A stretch of DNA of 64,000 nucleotides from Pseudomonas sp. PH1b (GCF_000633395.1 NZ_AYMU01000008.1:124001-188000), one strand, 5' to 3'. Shown: positions 40,499-50,461, counted from the stretch's first letter. The notes: a model not told the origin generated them from the sequence alone. Program-made: numbers and translations.

Positions 40499-40714
40499 TC
40501 AGAGCTTGGCGATGGACACTTCCGTGGATTTGACGAAGGCAATCACCTCACTGCCGATCTTCAGTTCGAGGTCCCGTACCGAGCGGGTGGTGATTACCGA
40601 GGTGACGATACCCGAGGCGGTCTGTACGTCGATTTCCGAGACCACCTGGCCTTCGTGGATCTGCTTGATCACACCTTTGAACTGGTTGCGCACGTTGATG
40701 GCTTGAATAGTCAT
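40499..40714 (-). CDS. Molybdopterin-binding Mop/TOBE-domain protein (molbindin)
   Basis: This 71-residue single-domain protein has AINVRNQFKGVIKQI, VVSEIDVQTASGIVTSVITTRSV and LELKIGSEVIAFVKSTEVSIAKL, the full Mop (TOBE) fold that binds molybdate in oligomers. The ATG at 40714 follows AAGGA; an upstream in-frame start lacks a ribosome site. It ends 24 bp from the convergent AraC gene and has a long AT-rich upstream region shared with the divergent aldo/keto reductase. The role is probably cytoplasmic molybdate storage or buffering. No molybdoenzyme or Mo transporter is next to it. Confidence 0.92.
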   Translation of the reverse strand: MTIQAINVRNQFKGVIKQIHEGQVVSEIDVQTASGIVTSVITTRSVRDLELKIGSEVIAFVKSTEVSIAKL

Positions 40715-40791
40715 GGGAAAAATCCTTCGCAAGGGCCGGAATCAGGAGTTGAGCGGCTGGTGGTTAACATGCACCCTTGGAAAAAGTCTTT

Positions 40792-40823
40792 AAAGGAATA
40801 AATAATTAGTATTTTATTCCTTT
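40792..40823. promoter_or_regulatory. AT-rich perfect inverted repeat between Mop and aldo/keto reductase genes
   Basis: AAAGGAATAAA (40792-40802) and TTTATTCCTTT (40813-40823) form an 11-bp perfect inverted repeat around TAATTAGTAT. It lies about 78 bp upstream of the Mop start and 119 bp upstream of the reductase start. Its length and spacing suit a dimeric regulator. Identity unknown. Confidence 0.55.
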
Positions 40824-40941
40824 ATCGAATATATGATTTCCCCCCTTGCCGCCCTCGCCCCCCAGGGCCTTGACCCCTGCTGACGGCTTTGCTTCCCTGT
40901 GCCCCTCACTGACGCCATTCGACACCTACCAGGAGGTAGCC

Positions 40942-41763
40942 ATGCGCATGTTGCAACTCGCCGACACACAGGTTCCGGTCATTGGCCAGGGCACATGGCG
41001 AATGGGTGAGGGTCGGCAGCAGCGGGATCAGGAAGTCGCCGCGCTGCGCACGGGTATCGACCTGGGCATGACCCTGATCGACACCGCGGAGATGTACGGT
41101 GAGGGCGGCGCCGAAGAAGTGGTCGGCCAGGCCATTGCCGGACGCCGCGACGAGGTGTTCCTGGTGAGCAAGGCCTATCCCCACAACGCCAGCCGCAAAG
41201 GCTTGCCCCTGGCCTGTGAGCGCAGCTTGAAACGCCTGGGCACCGAGGTCATCGACCTGTACCTGCTGCACTGGCGTGGCCAATACCCGCTGACGGAAAC
41301 CGTCGAGGCCTTCGAACGCCTGCGCGAAGCCGGCAAGATCCGCCGCTGGGGTGTCTCCAACTTCGATGTGGCCGACCTGGACGAGCTCGATTCAAGCGCC
41401 TGCGCCACCAATCAGGTGCTGTACAACCTCGAGTCCCGTGGGGTCGAGTTCGACCTGCTGCCGGCCTGCCAGCAGCGGCACATGCCACTCATGGCCTACT
41501 GCCCGATCGGCCAGGGCGGCGCGTTGCTGGCCGAGCCGGCGCTGCAGCAGGTCGCCCAGCGCCACGGGGTCGACACGGCCCAGGTGGCCCTGGCCTGGCT
41601 GCTGCGCCAGGAAGGTGTGTTGGTGATTCCCAAGGCGGTACGTCCGGCCCACATTCGCCTCAATGCCCAGGCGGCGGATTTACAGCTGGCACCGGAGGAC
41701 CTGCAGGCCCTGGATCAAGCCTTCCCTGCCCCACGGCGCAAGCAGCGTCTGGAAATGGTCTGA
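40942..41763 (+). CDS. Aldo/keto reductase
   Basis: This 273-residue NADPH-dependent oxidoreductase of the (beta/alpha)8 aldo/keto reductase family has catalytic Asp and Tyr in IDTAEMYGEGGAEEVVG, Lys in VFLVSKAYPHNASRKG, and His in DLYLLHWRGQYPLTETVEAFERL. The cofactor end is VLVIPKAVRPAHIRLNAQAADLQL. The ATG at 40942 is preferred because AGGAGG lies five bases upstream; longer in-frame starts lack a site. It is transcribed away from the Mop gene. Its substrate is not predictable; many such bacterial enzymes reduce methylglyoxal or other aldehydes. No obvious operon partner; a regulatory cluster follows after 164 bp. Confidence 0.92.
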   Translation: MRMLQLADTQVPVIGQGTWRMGEGRQQRDQEVAALRTGIDLGMTLIDTAEMYGEGGAEEVVGQAIAGRRDEVFLVSKAYPHNASRKGLPLACERSLKRLGTEVIDLYLLHWRGQYPLTETVEAFERLREAGKIRRWGVSNFDVADLDELDSSACATNQVLYNLESRGVEFDLLPACQQRHMPLMAYCPIGQGGALLAEPALQQVAQRHGVDTAQVALAWLLRQEGVLVIPKAVRPAHIRLNAQAADLQLAPEDLQALDQAFPAPRRKQRLEMV

Positions 41764-41927
41764 ACCGGCAGCGACCTGACAAGACAATCGATTCTTGAGA
41801 ACCGTTGTCGTTTAAAACGCTCAAAAAGCCCTAGTTTAGAGCCCAAAAACAACAATGCTACTTTGTACCTAGTGATTTAAGAATCGTCTGATCCCTGCTT
41901 GGCATGCCCCCCAATTACAGTGGGCGG

Positions 41928-44765
41928 ATGAGATTAAAAAGCTACCTGCATCAGATCAATCCTCTTTTTTCCAGTCCTGAAGCAGCCCGTCGGCTGCTTC
42001 GTGTCGTGGCGCTGATTCTTTTGATTGGCCTGCTAGGCGCCGTTTACAACTTCCTGCGCACCAGTTTCAACAACGAATTGTCACAACGGCGCAGCTACAT
42101 GAGCAGCGCCATCGCCGAAGCCCAGACCTTCTTCACCAGCCGCGAGGCGCTGCTGGAAAGCCTGAGTCTTTCGGCCGTGCATCGCTCTCGAGGGGACGAT
42201 AGCAACGCAGACTCCGAATCCGATCCGAATGAGGAAATCCACCTGCAACTGGGCGCCCCGAATGAAAACCAGTGGAGTGTCTGGCTGACCCAGCGCATGC
42301 GCGACTACCTGCAGAACAAACAACTGAACCTGCTCTATGTCCGCGACGGCGACCCGCCCCAGGTGCAACGCCTGTTCAGGACACAACCGGAATCGGCCTA
42401 TTTCCCCAAGATGCTGCTCAACAAGCTGAGCGAGCTGGACCTCGACGACGTGCCGCCCGGCGAAGAGTTGTGGTTGATGGACCACTCCGCCGGTGCCGCC
42501 CACCTGTACATATTCACCCGCCTCGACGAACGTTTCCCCAACTCTGGCTGGCTGGGCCTGGAAATGGACGGCCAGAGCGTCTCCACCGCCCTCAGCGACC
42601 AGAGCGCCGGGGACTTCATGATGTTCAATTCCCAGGGCGGATTAATTTTCAGCACCACCCCCAGTGCCCGATTGAGCGCGGACGTGCAACGGGTCCAGGG
42701 AGGCAGTTTCTTCGGTTTTCTTGGCGGTCGCTGGTGGCCGGACCACCTGGTGATACGCAAGCAGCTGGGGTCATCGGACTGGCAACTGGTGTACTCCTTC
42801 GATCTGCACAACCTGCTCAAGAGTCTCTGGCCGCAAATACTTGCGGCCTTGCTCATCAGCCTGCTGGGCATGGGCTTGATCAGCCTGCTCACGCATTGGA
42901 TCGAAGTGCGCCTGATCAGTCCGGCGCTGCACCGGATCCAGGCCCTGATCGAAAGCGAAGCCTTCAGCCGCGACGTGATCCAGATCGCCCCGGTAGCCCT
43001 GTGCGTATTGCGTCGCAGCGATGGCCGGGTGGTGCTGGAAAACACTCTGTCCCAGCAGTGGCTGGGCAATGGCAGCGAACGCGACCAACTGTGTGCCGGC
43101 TGGATCGAACAGGCCTTCAACCCCAGCCGCCCCAACAGTTCGGACTACTTCGAGACTGCTGACGGGCGCCACCTCTACCTCAGCTCGGCTCCCACCCGCT
43201 ACAAGGGCGAGGATGTGCTGTTCTGTGCCTTCAGCGACATCAGCGCACGCAAGCAGATCGAGGCAGCGCTTGAGGAAGCCAAGCGCCTGGCCGACACCGC
43301 CAATGAAGCCAAGACCCTGTTTCTGGCCACCATGAGCCACGAAATCCGCACCCCGCTGTACGGTGTGCTCGGCACCCTGGAACTGCTCTCGCGGACCCAT
43401 CTGGACAACCAGCAGAAAGACTACCTGCGGGCCATCGAAGGATCGTCCGGGACCCTGCTGCAACTGATCTGCGACGTGCTCGACGTGTCCAAGATCGAAG
43501 CCGGGCAACTGGCCCTGGAACTCAGCGAGTTCTCCTCCCTGGACCTGGTCCACGAGATCATTCAGGGCTACGCCGCCGCAGCCCAGGCCAAGGGCCTGCA
43601 GTTCTATGCCTGCATCGAACCGCAATTGCCGGAAGTGCTTCTGGGTGATGTCACGCGGATCCGCCAGATCCTCAGCAACCTCTTGAACAATGCGGTCAAG
43701 TTCACCGACTCCGGGCGCATCGTCCTGCGGGTCAGGGTTGACAGCCGCGATGGCGAACGCAGCAACATCCTCTGGCAGGTATCGGATACCGGCCGCGGCA
43801 TTGCCCAGGACGATCAGGCCTTGATCTTCGAACCCTTCTACCAGACCGAGGGCAATACCAACGTCATCGCCGGCACCGGCCTCGGCCTGCCGATCTGCCA
43901 GCGCCTGACCCAGTTGATGAACGGCAACCTGCGCATGGTCAGCGAGCTCGGGCTGGGCAGCAGCTTTACCTTGACCCTGCCGCTGGAGGCCTCCTCGACG
44001 ATGCCAGGCACGCCAATGATCAGCCCGTTGCTGCCAGAGATGATCTACGTGGTGTCGCCGGTGCGCGAGCTTGCCGAATCCGTGGCCGGCTGGCTGCGCC
44101 GCTGGGGCGCCCGGGCTCAGTTCAGCCTGCCCACCCAGTCGGATCGCTGCCGCGGCCATGTCCTTATCGAGCTGCACCCCGGGGCACTGGAACACCGGCT
44201 GGAGCCTGACTGGCAAGGCCCGCTGGTGCTGGCCAGTGGCGACGGTCACAACGAACCGCGGATCCATGGCGGCAGTTGGCAGGTCAACACCAACAACCTG
44301 CGGGCGATCCATCAGGCCGTTAGCCAGGCCCAGGGTGTATGGGTGGCCCAGAGTGAAGAACACCCGGATATCCGCGAGTTGAAGAAGCTCAGCCTGCATG
44401 TGCTGGTGGCCGAGGACAATGTGATCAACCAGTTGATCCTCAAGGACCAGCTGGAGGAACTGGGCTGCAGCGTGGAACTGGCCTCGAACGGTGAAGAAGC
44501 CCTCGCCATCTGGAGAAGCGGTCAGTTCGACGTGGTGTTGACGGATGTGAACATGCCGAAGCTCAACGGCTATGAACTGGCCAAGGAGCTTCGACGTCTG
44601 GGCTGTTCGATCCCGATCATCGGGGCGACGGCCAATGCAATGCGCGGAGAAGAAGAGCTCTGTATTGCAGCCGGGATGAACCACTGCCTGGTGAAGCCCT
44701 TTGCATTAAGAGCGTTGTTCAACTATCTGGCGCCTTATGAAAGAGCTCCCCATGAAGTCCTGTAG
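41928..44765 (+). CDS. Hybrid sensor histidine kinase (HK-REC), Roc/PvrS-like
   Basis: This inner-membrane kinase has about 945 residues. TM1 (RVVALILLIGLLGAVYNFL) and TM2 (ILAALLISLLGMGLISLLTHWI) bound a periplasmic sensor of about 280 residues. A PAS-like segment, HisKA with [23 protein letters not shown] and an ATPase domain (NLLNNAVKFTD, DTGRGIAQDD, GTGLGLPICQRL) follow. An RcsC-type linker then leads to an intact receiver with phospho-acceptor Asp (VVLTDVNMP). There is no Hpt domain. The start could also be 41904; 41928 has GGGCGG upstream. It overlaps the REC-EAL gene by 14 bp. In Pseudomonas, kinases of this kind work with RocR/PvrR and Rcs partners to control fimbriae and biofilm. Confidence 0.9.
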   Translation: MRLKSYLHQINPLFSSPEAARRLLRVVALILLIGLLGAVYNFLRTSFNNELSQRRSYMSSAIAEAQTFFTSREALLESLSLSAVHRSRGDDSNADSESDPNEEIHLQLGAPNENQWSVWLTQRMRDYLQNKQLNLLYVRDGDPPQVQRLFRTQPESAYFPKMLLNKLSELDLDDVPPGEELWLMDHSAGAAHLYIFTRLDERFPNSGWLGLEMDGQSVSTALSDQSAGDFMMFNSQGGLIFSTTPSARLSADVQRVQGGSFFGFLGGRWWPDHLVIRKQLGSSDWQLVYSFDLHNLLKSLWPQILAALLISLLGMGLISLLTHWIEVRLISPALHRIQALIESEAFSRDVIQIAPVALCVLRRSDGRVVLENTLSQQWLGNGSERDQLCAGWIEQAFNPSRPNSSDYFETADGRHLYLSSAPTRYKGEDVLFCAFSDISARKQIEAALEEAKRLADTANEAKTLFLATMSHEIRTPLYGVLGTLELLSRTHLDNQQKDYLRAIEGSSGTLLQLICDVLDVSKIEAGQLALELSEFSSLDLVHEIIQGYAAAAQAKGLQFYACIEPQLPEVLLGDVTRIRQILSNLLNNAVKFTDSGRIVLRVRVDSRDGERSNILWQVSDTGRGIAQDDQALIFEPFYQTEGNTNVIAGTGLGLPICQRLTQLMNGNLRMVSELGLGSSFTLTLPLEASSTMPGTPMISPLLPEMIYVVSPVRELAESVAGWLRRWGARAQFSLPTQSDRCRGHVLIELHPGALEHRLEPDWQGPLVLASGDGHNEPRIHGGSWQVNTNNLRAIHQAVSQAQGVWVAQSEEHPDIRELKKLSLHVLVAEDNVINQLILKDQLEELGCSVELASNGEEALAIWRSGQFDVVLTDVNMPKLNGYELAKELRRLGCSIPIIGATANAMRGEEELCIAAGMNHCLVKPFALRALFNYLAPYERAPHEVL

Positions 44766-45942
44766 CATTTTGATCGTCGAAGATCAGCCGTTTCAGTACA
44801 TGTACCTGCAACACCTGTTCAACGAGCTGGGCCCCTATCAACTGGAGGTTGCGCGCAATGGTGCAGAAGCTCTGGAGCGTCTCAAGCATCGGCACTTCGA
44901 TCTGGTACTGACTGACTTGCTGATGCCCGGCATGGACGGCGTGCAGTTCATCCAGGGCCTGGCCGACCAGCGTGCCCGCCCGGCCCTGGCGATCATGAGC
45001 GCCTCGTCCCGGCGCATGCTGATGGGGGCAAGCCTGGTGGCGCGCAACCTCGGGCTGCGGGTGATCGGGCTGATATCCAAACCGGTGAACCTGGCAGCCT
45101 TGCGCAGCCTCACCGCCCAATTGCCCGGCCTTCTCAGCGCGGCTGAAAAGCCCGCCCTGGGCGTGGAGTGCAGCCGTGAAACCCTTCTGGATGCCCTGCG
45201 CAACGGGCAGATCCAGGCCTGGTTCCAGCCCAAGAAGGCCCTGAACAATGGGCGCATCGTCGCCGCCGAGGCATTGGTGCGCTGGATGCATCCGCAACAC
45301 GGCATGCTGCTGCCTTGTGATTTTCTCCCCGAGCTCACGGTGGAGGGCCTGGAAGAAGACCTGCTGTGGCTGATCCTGCAGCAGGCCCTGGACGCCCAGA
45401 TGCGCTGGCGCGACAACGGCTATGACATCCCGGTGTCCATCAACCTGCCGACCCACCTGCTCAACAGCCCGGATCTGGCCGACCGCCTGCACGACTTCGT
45501 GATCCAGCGCCAAGGCGTACCGAACAAGATCTGCTTCGAACTCATGGAGTGCTCGACCCCGGAACACATCAGCAACTTCTATGCGGGCGCCTGCCGCCTG
45601 CGCATCAAGGGCTTCGGCCTGTCCCAGGATGATTTCGGCAAGGGCTACAGCTCCTACATGAACCTGGTATCGACTCCGTTCACTGAATTGAAGATCGACC
45701 GCGGCCTGGTCCAGGGCTGCCACAACAATGAAGAAATGACCCAGGCCTTGACCAGCATCATCGCGCTGGGCCGGCAGTTGGGCCTGACTGTCGTGGCCGA
45801 AGGGGTGGAGAGCGCGCAGGAGCTCGCCCTGCTGAGGAAAATCGACTGCACCCAGGTCCAGGGGTTCCTGATCTCCCATGCGGTCTCTTCGCAACAGTTT
45901 CAGCAACTGCTGGCCCAAGACGGACCGGCAACGATGTATTAG
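44752..45942 (+). CDS. REC-EAL response regulator, c-di-GMP phosphodiesterase (RocR/PvrR-like)
   Basis: This 396-residue cytoplasmic regulator has a receiver (residues 1-125) with SILIVEDQPF and phospho-acceptor in VLTDLLMPGMDG, followed by an EAL domain (about 145-385). The EAL catalytic set looks complete: AEALVRWMHP, the SINLP strand, CFELMECST, SQDDFGKGYSSY, LKIDRGL, VVAEGVES and VQGF. It should therefore hydrolyse c-di-GMP when phosphorylated. It overlaps the kinase gene by 14 bp; an alternative ATG at 44737 exists. In the Roc and Pvr systems the homologous protein opposes the DNA-binding regulator and promotes dispersal. Confidence 0.92.
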   Translation: MKSCSILIVEDQPFQYMYLQHLFNELGPYQLEVARNGAEALERLKHRHFDLVLTDLLMPGMDGVQFIQGLADQRARPALAIMSASSRRMLMGASLVARNLGLRVIGLISKPVNLAALRSLTAQLPGLLSAAEKPALGVECSRETLLDALRNGQIQAWFQPKKALNNGRIVAAEALVRWMHPQHGMLLPCDFLPELTVEGLEEDLLWLILQQALDAQMRWRDNGYDIPVSINLPTHLLNSPDLADRLHDFVIQRQGVPNKICFELMECSTPEHISNFYAGACRLRIKGFGLSQDDFGKGYSSYMNLVSTPFTELKIDRGLVQGCHNNEEMTQALTSIIALGRQLGLTVVAEGVESAQELALLRKIDCTQVQGFLISHAVSSQQFQQLLAQDGPATMY

Positions 45943-46051
45943 CCGATGAACCCATTGCTCACCCGCGCAACAGTCACTCATCGCTGACGGCCTTGCTTCA
46001 GAGGTAGGAATCTCAAGATTGAGGCCCTTATACGTGTTTGGGAAATCAGTG

Positions 46052-49000
46052 ATGAAAAACAGCAACACCTTCCTGGAGAACCTGACTCGCAGCTCGATCC
46101 GGTTGAACAAAGGCATGTTGATCCTGCTGGGCCTGGCACTGCTGTTGTTCGCCACTCTCTACTGGACCACCCAGCGCCTGATTGACGAACAGTACAGCAG
46201 CGTGCGTTTCCACTTCGCCCGGCTGATGGAGAATGTCCAGGAGCAGGAACTGTTTCTGCGCCGCCTGGCAGCGCACCATGCGGTCGACTCGATGATGAGC
46301 GACGAGCCTCACGCCCTGTACCTGCAGCGGCCTTTGCCCAGCGTGGGCAACAATGCCTATGAAGGCCAGGAATACCCCTACTCGATTCCCTTCAGCCTGA
46401 ACTTCAATCACCAGCAGCTGGCCATCGGGGAACTGCCCAAGGTGTTCGCCCTGGGCGTGCACCTGTCGACCTTCTACAGCGCCTTCTGGTCCACTTCGCA
46501 CTATCCCGCGCCCCGTACCTTCATCTTCAACGCCTACGGCAATTTCGACATCAGCGTGCCGGCGGCGCGGCACATGCGGGGCAACCCCTGGCGCAGCGAG
46601 ATACCCTACAACAGCGTGGTGGAGCGGGTGCTGCGCCACCTGACGGTGAAGAACAACGGCTTCCCGGACCGCCAGGTCTATTGGGAGCGGTACAACCAGC
46701 CGGACTCGGGGGATGTCGCCCCCAAGCTGCTGGCCTTTATCAACCTGCACCTGGGCTCGGAACAGTTGCACATCAACGGGGCCAGCGACTGGGTGGTGGC
46801 GGCATCGCTGCTCAACCTGGACGGTGTCAACAACATCGAACGGCTCATGCACTGGTCGATCTATGACGATTTCACCCTCATCGACCCCTCGGGCCTGGTC
46901 CTCACCGGCGCCAATGACCCTGCCAATGCCTTGCAGGAAGGCTTGAATTTCGGCCTGCGAGGAATGACCTTCAAACTCACCAGCCAGTCCTCGGCGCTTT
47001 GGACCGGGCTCTACACCATCAGTTACCAGAGCTATTTCGACTATGCCCAGTGGGCGCTGCTGGGCCTGCTGGGCCTGGCCCTGGGCGCCGTTGCCTGCGG
47101 CTGGGCGGCGTGCCGCTGGTACCGCAACCACGTGGTGATACCCGCACAACTGGCGCACCAGACCATCGCCGAAAGCGAAGCCTTCAACCGGGTGATCATC
47201 GACACCGCCCCTACCGGCTTGTGCGTGGCACGCCGGGACAACTTCAAGGTGCTGTTGGAAAACCACCAGGCCCGGCACTGGCAAGGCACGGCAAAGCTGC
47301 TGTCGCTGCTGCAACGTGACCAACGCCTGGTCGACGCAGGGGAAACCTATCTCGACATCGATGGGCGCCACCTGCAGGTCGGTTTCGTCTCGACCCGCTA
47401 CAAGGGCCAGGATGCAGTGCTCTGTGCCTTCAATGACGTCACCCATCACGTCGAGGATGCCCAGGCGCTGGATCAGGCGAGGCGCTCGGCAGATGCTGCC
47501 AACGAAGCCAAGACCCTGTTCCTGGCGACCATGAGCCATGAGATCCGCACCCCGTTGTATGGTGTGCTCGGCACCCTGGAGCTGCTCGGGCTGACCACCC
47601 TGGATCCACGCCAGAGCGACTACCTGCAGACCATCCAACGCTCCTCCAGCACCCTGTTCCAGCTGATCAGCGACGTGCTTGACGTGTCGAAGATCGAGTC
47701 CGGGCAGATGAGCATCGACCCGGCGGAGTTCTGCCCGCTGGACATGCTGGAGAACGCCCTGCACACCTACGCCGCCTCTGCCGAACAGCGCGGGCTGCTG
47801 CTCTACGCCTGCATCGACCCGAACCTGCCGGCCCTGATGCTGGGGGACGCGACACGGATCCGCCAGATCCTCAACAACCTGTTGAGCAACGCGATCAAGT
47901 TCACCGACAGTGGCCGGGTGGTGCTGCGGGTCCGGGTGCTGACGCTCGAAGAGCGAGAGGCCTGCATCGAGTGGCAAGTCACCGACACCGGCATCGGCAT
48001 CTCTGCCCAGCAGCAACCCTTTCTGTTCGATCCCTTCTATCAGGTGCGCGATGCCTCCAGCGAGGCCGGGGCCGGGCTCGGACTGGCCATCTGTCAGCGC
48101 CTGAGCCAGATGATGGGGGGCCAGATGCAGGTGATCAGCGAGCCTGGGCTGGGCAGCAATTTCTCCCTGCGCCTGAGCCTGCAGCACCTGCCTGGAGCCC
48201 TGCCGGCAACTCCGCTGGTGCCCGACGGGCCTGCGGTCTATGTCCGCGCGCCGGTGCCGGAACTGGTGAAAAGCACCTGCGACTGGCTCGGCCGCCTGGG
48301 GGTCCAGGCCTACCCGCTGCCCAACGGCTGGGAAGACCAGCCCCAGGAGCGGCTGCTCATCGACCTGCTGCCCCGGGGCTCCCTCGCGCCCTGGTCCGGG
48401 CCTTGTCTGAGGGCTGTATCCAGCGGGCACAGCAGCGACAGCCGCCAGGGGGAAAAATGCCAGGTCGACGCCCACGACATCCGCGCCATCGCCCGCGCCG
48501 CAGCCCTGGCGCGCCAAGGCCTTCCCCCGCACCTGGCTCCGCAGCAGCCGAACTCCTTGCAGCCATTGCACCTGCACATCCTGGTGGCGGAGGACAACCC
48601 GATCAACCAGGTGATCATCAAGGAGCAACTCGAGGCCCTGGGTTGCCAGGTGACCCTGGCGGCCAATGGCGAGCAGGCCCTGGAGCAGTGGGAACCGCAG
48701 CTGTTCGACATCGCCATCAGCAACGTCAACATGCCGATCATGAATGGCTACGACCTGGCCAGGGAGTTGCGCCGACGCGACCCGCAACTGCCGATCATCG
48801 GCGTCACCGCCAATGCCATGCGCGAGGAAGGCAGCCGTTGCCTGGCCGCCGGAATGAACACCTGGATCGTCAAACCCATGAACCTGCAGACGTTGCGAGG
48901 CCAACTATTGAAGCTTTGCCAAAGCACTCCCCCCCCACCTCCGGCGCCTGCAACGCCGACGCCGGCTGAAGCCCGGCCCAGGGTAGACACCGCCCCTGTG

Positions 49001-49294
49001 CCTGCGGGCAACACCCTCCAGCTCTCGGAAAAGATGCGCCCGCTGTTTGTCAGTACCATGCACGAGGACCTGCAACGGTTGACCAAGGCGTTGGAGACCG
49101 GGTCCGCCAACGCTGCCGCCGAGCGCCTGCACAGCATCGCCGGAGCCATGGGCGCCGTGCAGGCCGTGGCACTGGCCAGGGCTTGCGCCGAACTGGAGTG
49201 CCAGTTGCTGGAAAACAGCCTGAGCCCGGCTCTGGTTGCCCAGGTCCGGCAATTGATGCAGCGCCTGTCGGAACTCCTGCTGCCCCTTGAATAA
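46052..49294 (+). CDS. Hybrid sensor kinase with Hpt domain (RcsC-like), receiver lacks phospho-acceptor Asp
   Basis: This inner-membrane kinase has about 1,080 residues. TM1 ([18 protein letters not shown]) and TM2 ([18 protein letters not shown]) bound a periplasmic domain of about 300 residues. A PAS-like segment, HisKA ([23 protein letters not shown]) and ATPase ([33 protein letters not shown]) follow. The receiver reads IAISNVNMP, Asn replacing the Asp that receives phosphate. A Pro-rich linker leads to a C-terminal Hpt with [14 protein letters not shown] start at 46019 with GAGGTAGGA upstream is an alternative. Since its own receiver cannot relay, phosphate for its Hpt must come from another receiver, most simply the kinase at 41928. 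Confidence 0.9.
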   Translation: MKNSNTFLENLTRSSIRLNKGMLILLGLALLLFATLYWTTQRLIDEQYSSVRFHFARLMENVQEQELFLRRLAAHHAVDSMMSDEPHALYLQRPLPSVGNNAYEGQEYPYSIPFSLNFNHQQLAIGELPKVFALGVHLSTFYSAFWSTSHYPAPRTFIFNAYGNFDISVPAARHMRGNPWRSEIPYNSVVERVLRHLTVKNNGFPDRQVYWERYNQPDSGDVAPKLLAFINLHLGSEQLHINGASDWVVAASLLNLDGVNNIERLMHWSIYDDFTLIDPSGLVLTGANDPANALQEGLNFGLRGMTFKLTSQSSALWTGLYTISYQSYFDYAQWALLGLLGLALGAVACGWAACRWYRNHVVIPAQLAHQTIAESEAFNRVIIDTAPTGLCVARRDNFKVLLENHQARHWQGTAKLLSLLQRDQRLVDAGETYLDIDGRHLQVGFVSTRYKGQDAVLCAFNDVTHHVEDAQALDQARRSADAANEAKTLFLATMSHEIRTPLYGVLGTLELLGLTTLDPRQSDYLQTIQRSSSTLFQLISDVLDVSKIESGQMSIDPAEFCPLDMLENALHTYAASAEQRGLLLYACIDPNLPALMLGDATRIRQILNNLLSNAIKFTDSGRVVLRVRVLTLEEREACIEWQVTDTGIGISAQQQPFLFDPFYQVRDASSEAGAGLGLAICQRLSQMMGGQMQVISEPGLGSNFSLRLSLQHLPGALPATPLVPDGPAVYVRAPVPELVKSTCDWLGRLGVQAYPLPNGWEDQPQERLLIDLLPRGSLAPWSGPCLRAVSSGHSSDSRQGEKCQVDAHDIRAIARAAALARQGLPPHLAPQQPNSLQPLHLHILVAEDNPINQVIIKEQLEALGCQVTLAANGEQALEQWEPQLFDIAISNVNMPIMNGYDLARELRRRDPQLPIIGVTANAMREEGSRCLAAGMNTWIVKPMNLQTLRGQLLKLCQSTPPPPPAPATPTPAEARPRVDTAPVPAGNTLQLSEKMRPLFVSTMHEDLQRLTKALETGSANAAAERLHSIAGAMGAVQAVALARACAELECQLLENSLSPALVAQVRQLMQRLSELLLPLE

Positions 49295-49368
49295 TGAGCG
49301 CCAGGGTTTAATGTACCGTCAGTCTCGGGTTTCTTTATTAATTAGCGTCTTACACGGGTGTGTTTGTC

Positions 49369-50016
49369 ATGGAAAAACTGAAAGTAGTCATTGCTGACGA
49401 TCACCCGATTGTGTTGCTCGGCGTTCGCGAGCTGATGGAGCGCGATGATCGATTTGAAATCGTTGGTGAGGCGGTGTGCTCCAAGGGCCTGGTCCAGCTT
49501 CTGGAGGCGCGCCCGGTGGATGTCGTCATCACCGACTACAACATGCCCGGGGACTCGCCTTACGGCGACGGCCTGAAACTGGTGGAATACCTCAAGCGCA
49601 ACTTCCCCCATTTGCAGATCCTGGTCCTGACCATGATTTCCAACCAGTTGATCCTCACCCGCCTGCATGAACTGGGGGTGGTCGGGGTGATCCAGAAGAG
49701 CCAGTTGCACGAGGAAATCCAGACCGCCCTCAAGGCCATTGCACAAAAAGGCATCTACCGCAGCCTGGAGCCGGCCTCCAACTCGGTGCTGGAATCCAAC
49801 GTGGCAATCGATGCACGAATCTCCACCCTGTCGCCCAAGGAGTTCGAGATCCTGCGCCTGTTCGTTTCCGGCAAGAGCGTCAGCGACATCGCCCGCAGCC
49901 AGAACCGCAGCTCGAAAACCATCAGCGCGCAGAAAATTTCCGCGATGCGCAAACTGGAAGTGCAAAGCGACCAGGACCTGCTGACCTACTGCATTGGCCG
50001 TAATATCTTCAACTGA
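49369..50016 (+). CDS. RcsB/RocA-like response regulator, LuxR-type DNA-binding domain
   Basis: This 215-residue regulator has a receiver at residues 1-125 (KVVIADDHPIVLLGV, phospho-acceptor in VVITDYNMPG, VLTMISNQLILTRL, GVIQKSQ) and a LuxR/FixJ helix-turn-helix at about 150-205 (LSPKEFEILRLFVSGKSVSDIARSQNRSSKTISAQKISAMRKL). The ATG at 49369 is used; a GTG three codons earlier is possible. It follows the RcsC-like gene by 74 bp that include an AT-rich stretch and may have its own promoter. By analogy it is the output factor of the phosphorelay, activating fimbrial or biofilm genes. No fimbrial genes are in the window. Confidence 0.92.
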   Translation: MEKLKVVIADDHPIVLLGVRELMERDDRFEIVGEAVCSKGLVQLLEARPVDVVITDYNMPGDSPYGDGLKLVEYLKRNFPHLQILVLTMISNQLILTRLHELGVVGVIQKSQLHEEIQTALKAIAQKGIYRSLEPASNSVLESNVAIDARISTLSPKEFEILRLFVSGKSVSDIARSQNRSSKTISAQKISAMRKLEVQSDQDLLTYCIGRNIFN

Positions 50017-50041
50017 CCCCACCCCAAGGTACCAATCGACA

Positions 50042-50455
50042 ATGGATACTCTGTCATCACGCAAGGCAGCTGACCTGCGGGAGCTCGAACGCCTGCAAGG
50101 AGCCTGGGAGCAGACCGGCATGGAAGACAGCGGTGTATTCGACCCACCGGACGAGCACAGCGCTCCCGGTGCCCTGACCCTGATCGAAGGCAACCGGTTT
50201 CGCGTGGTCACGGTGGAGGGCGAGCAACTGCTGGCCGGAACCTTCACCCTCGACAGCAGCACCACGCCCAAGTCCATCACCTGGATCGACAGCGTCGGCG
50301 CTGATGCCGGACAGCCCCTGCCCGCCAGTTATCAGCTGAGCGACGATCACTTCGTGTTCATCGCCGCCGACACCGGCCAGCCCCGGCCAACCCGTTTCCA
50401 CACCGGCCCGGGCGAAACCCTGCGGCGCTTCATCCGGGTCCGTCAGGGCCAGTGA
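50042..50455 (+). CDS. TIGR03067-like protein, function unknown
   Basis: This 137-residue protein matches the layout of the TIGR03067 family, mainly known from planctomycetes: LQGAWEQ at the start, then LIEGNRFRVV, AGTFTLDSSTTPKSITW, YQLSDDHFVFI and PTRFHTGPGETLRRFIR. The fold is expected to be a small lipocalin-like barrel. No signal peptide follows the ATG at 50042, so it is probably cytoplasmic. It lies 25 bp after the RcsB-like regulator and before a terminator-like hairpin, so it may be cotranscribed with the phosphorelay. Its job is unknown. Confidence 0.7.
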   Translation: MDTLSSRKAADLRELERLQGAWEQTGMEDSGVFDPPDEHSAPGALTLIEGNRFRVVTVEGEQLLAGTFTLDSSTTPKSITWIDSVGADAGQPLPASYQLSDDHFVFIAADTGQPRPTRFHTGPGETLRRFIRVRQGQ

Positions 50456-50461
50456 ACCCCC

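Noticed and set aside
46046..48904. 952-codon open frame antisense to the RcsC-like kinase
   Set aside because: Same artefact of high third-position GC; the kinase motifs on the plus strand are decisive.
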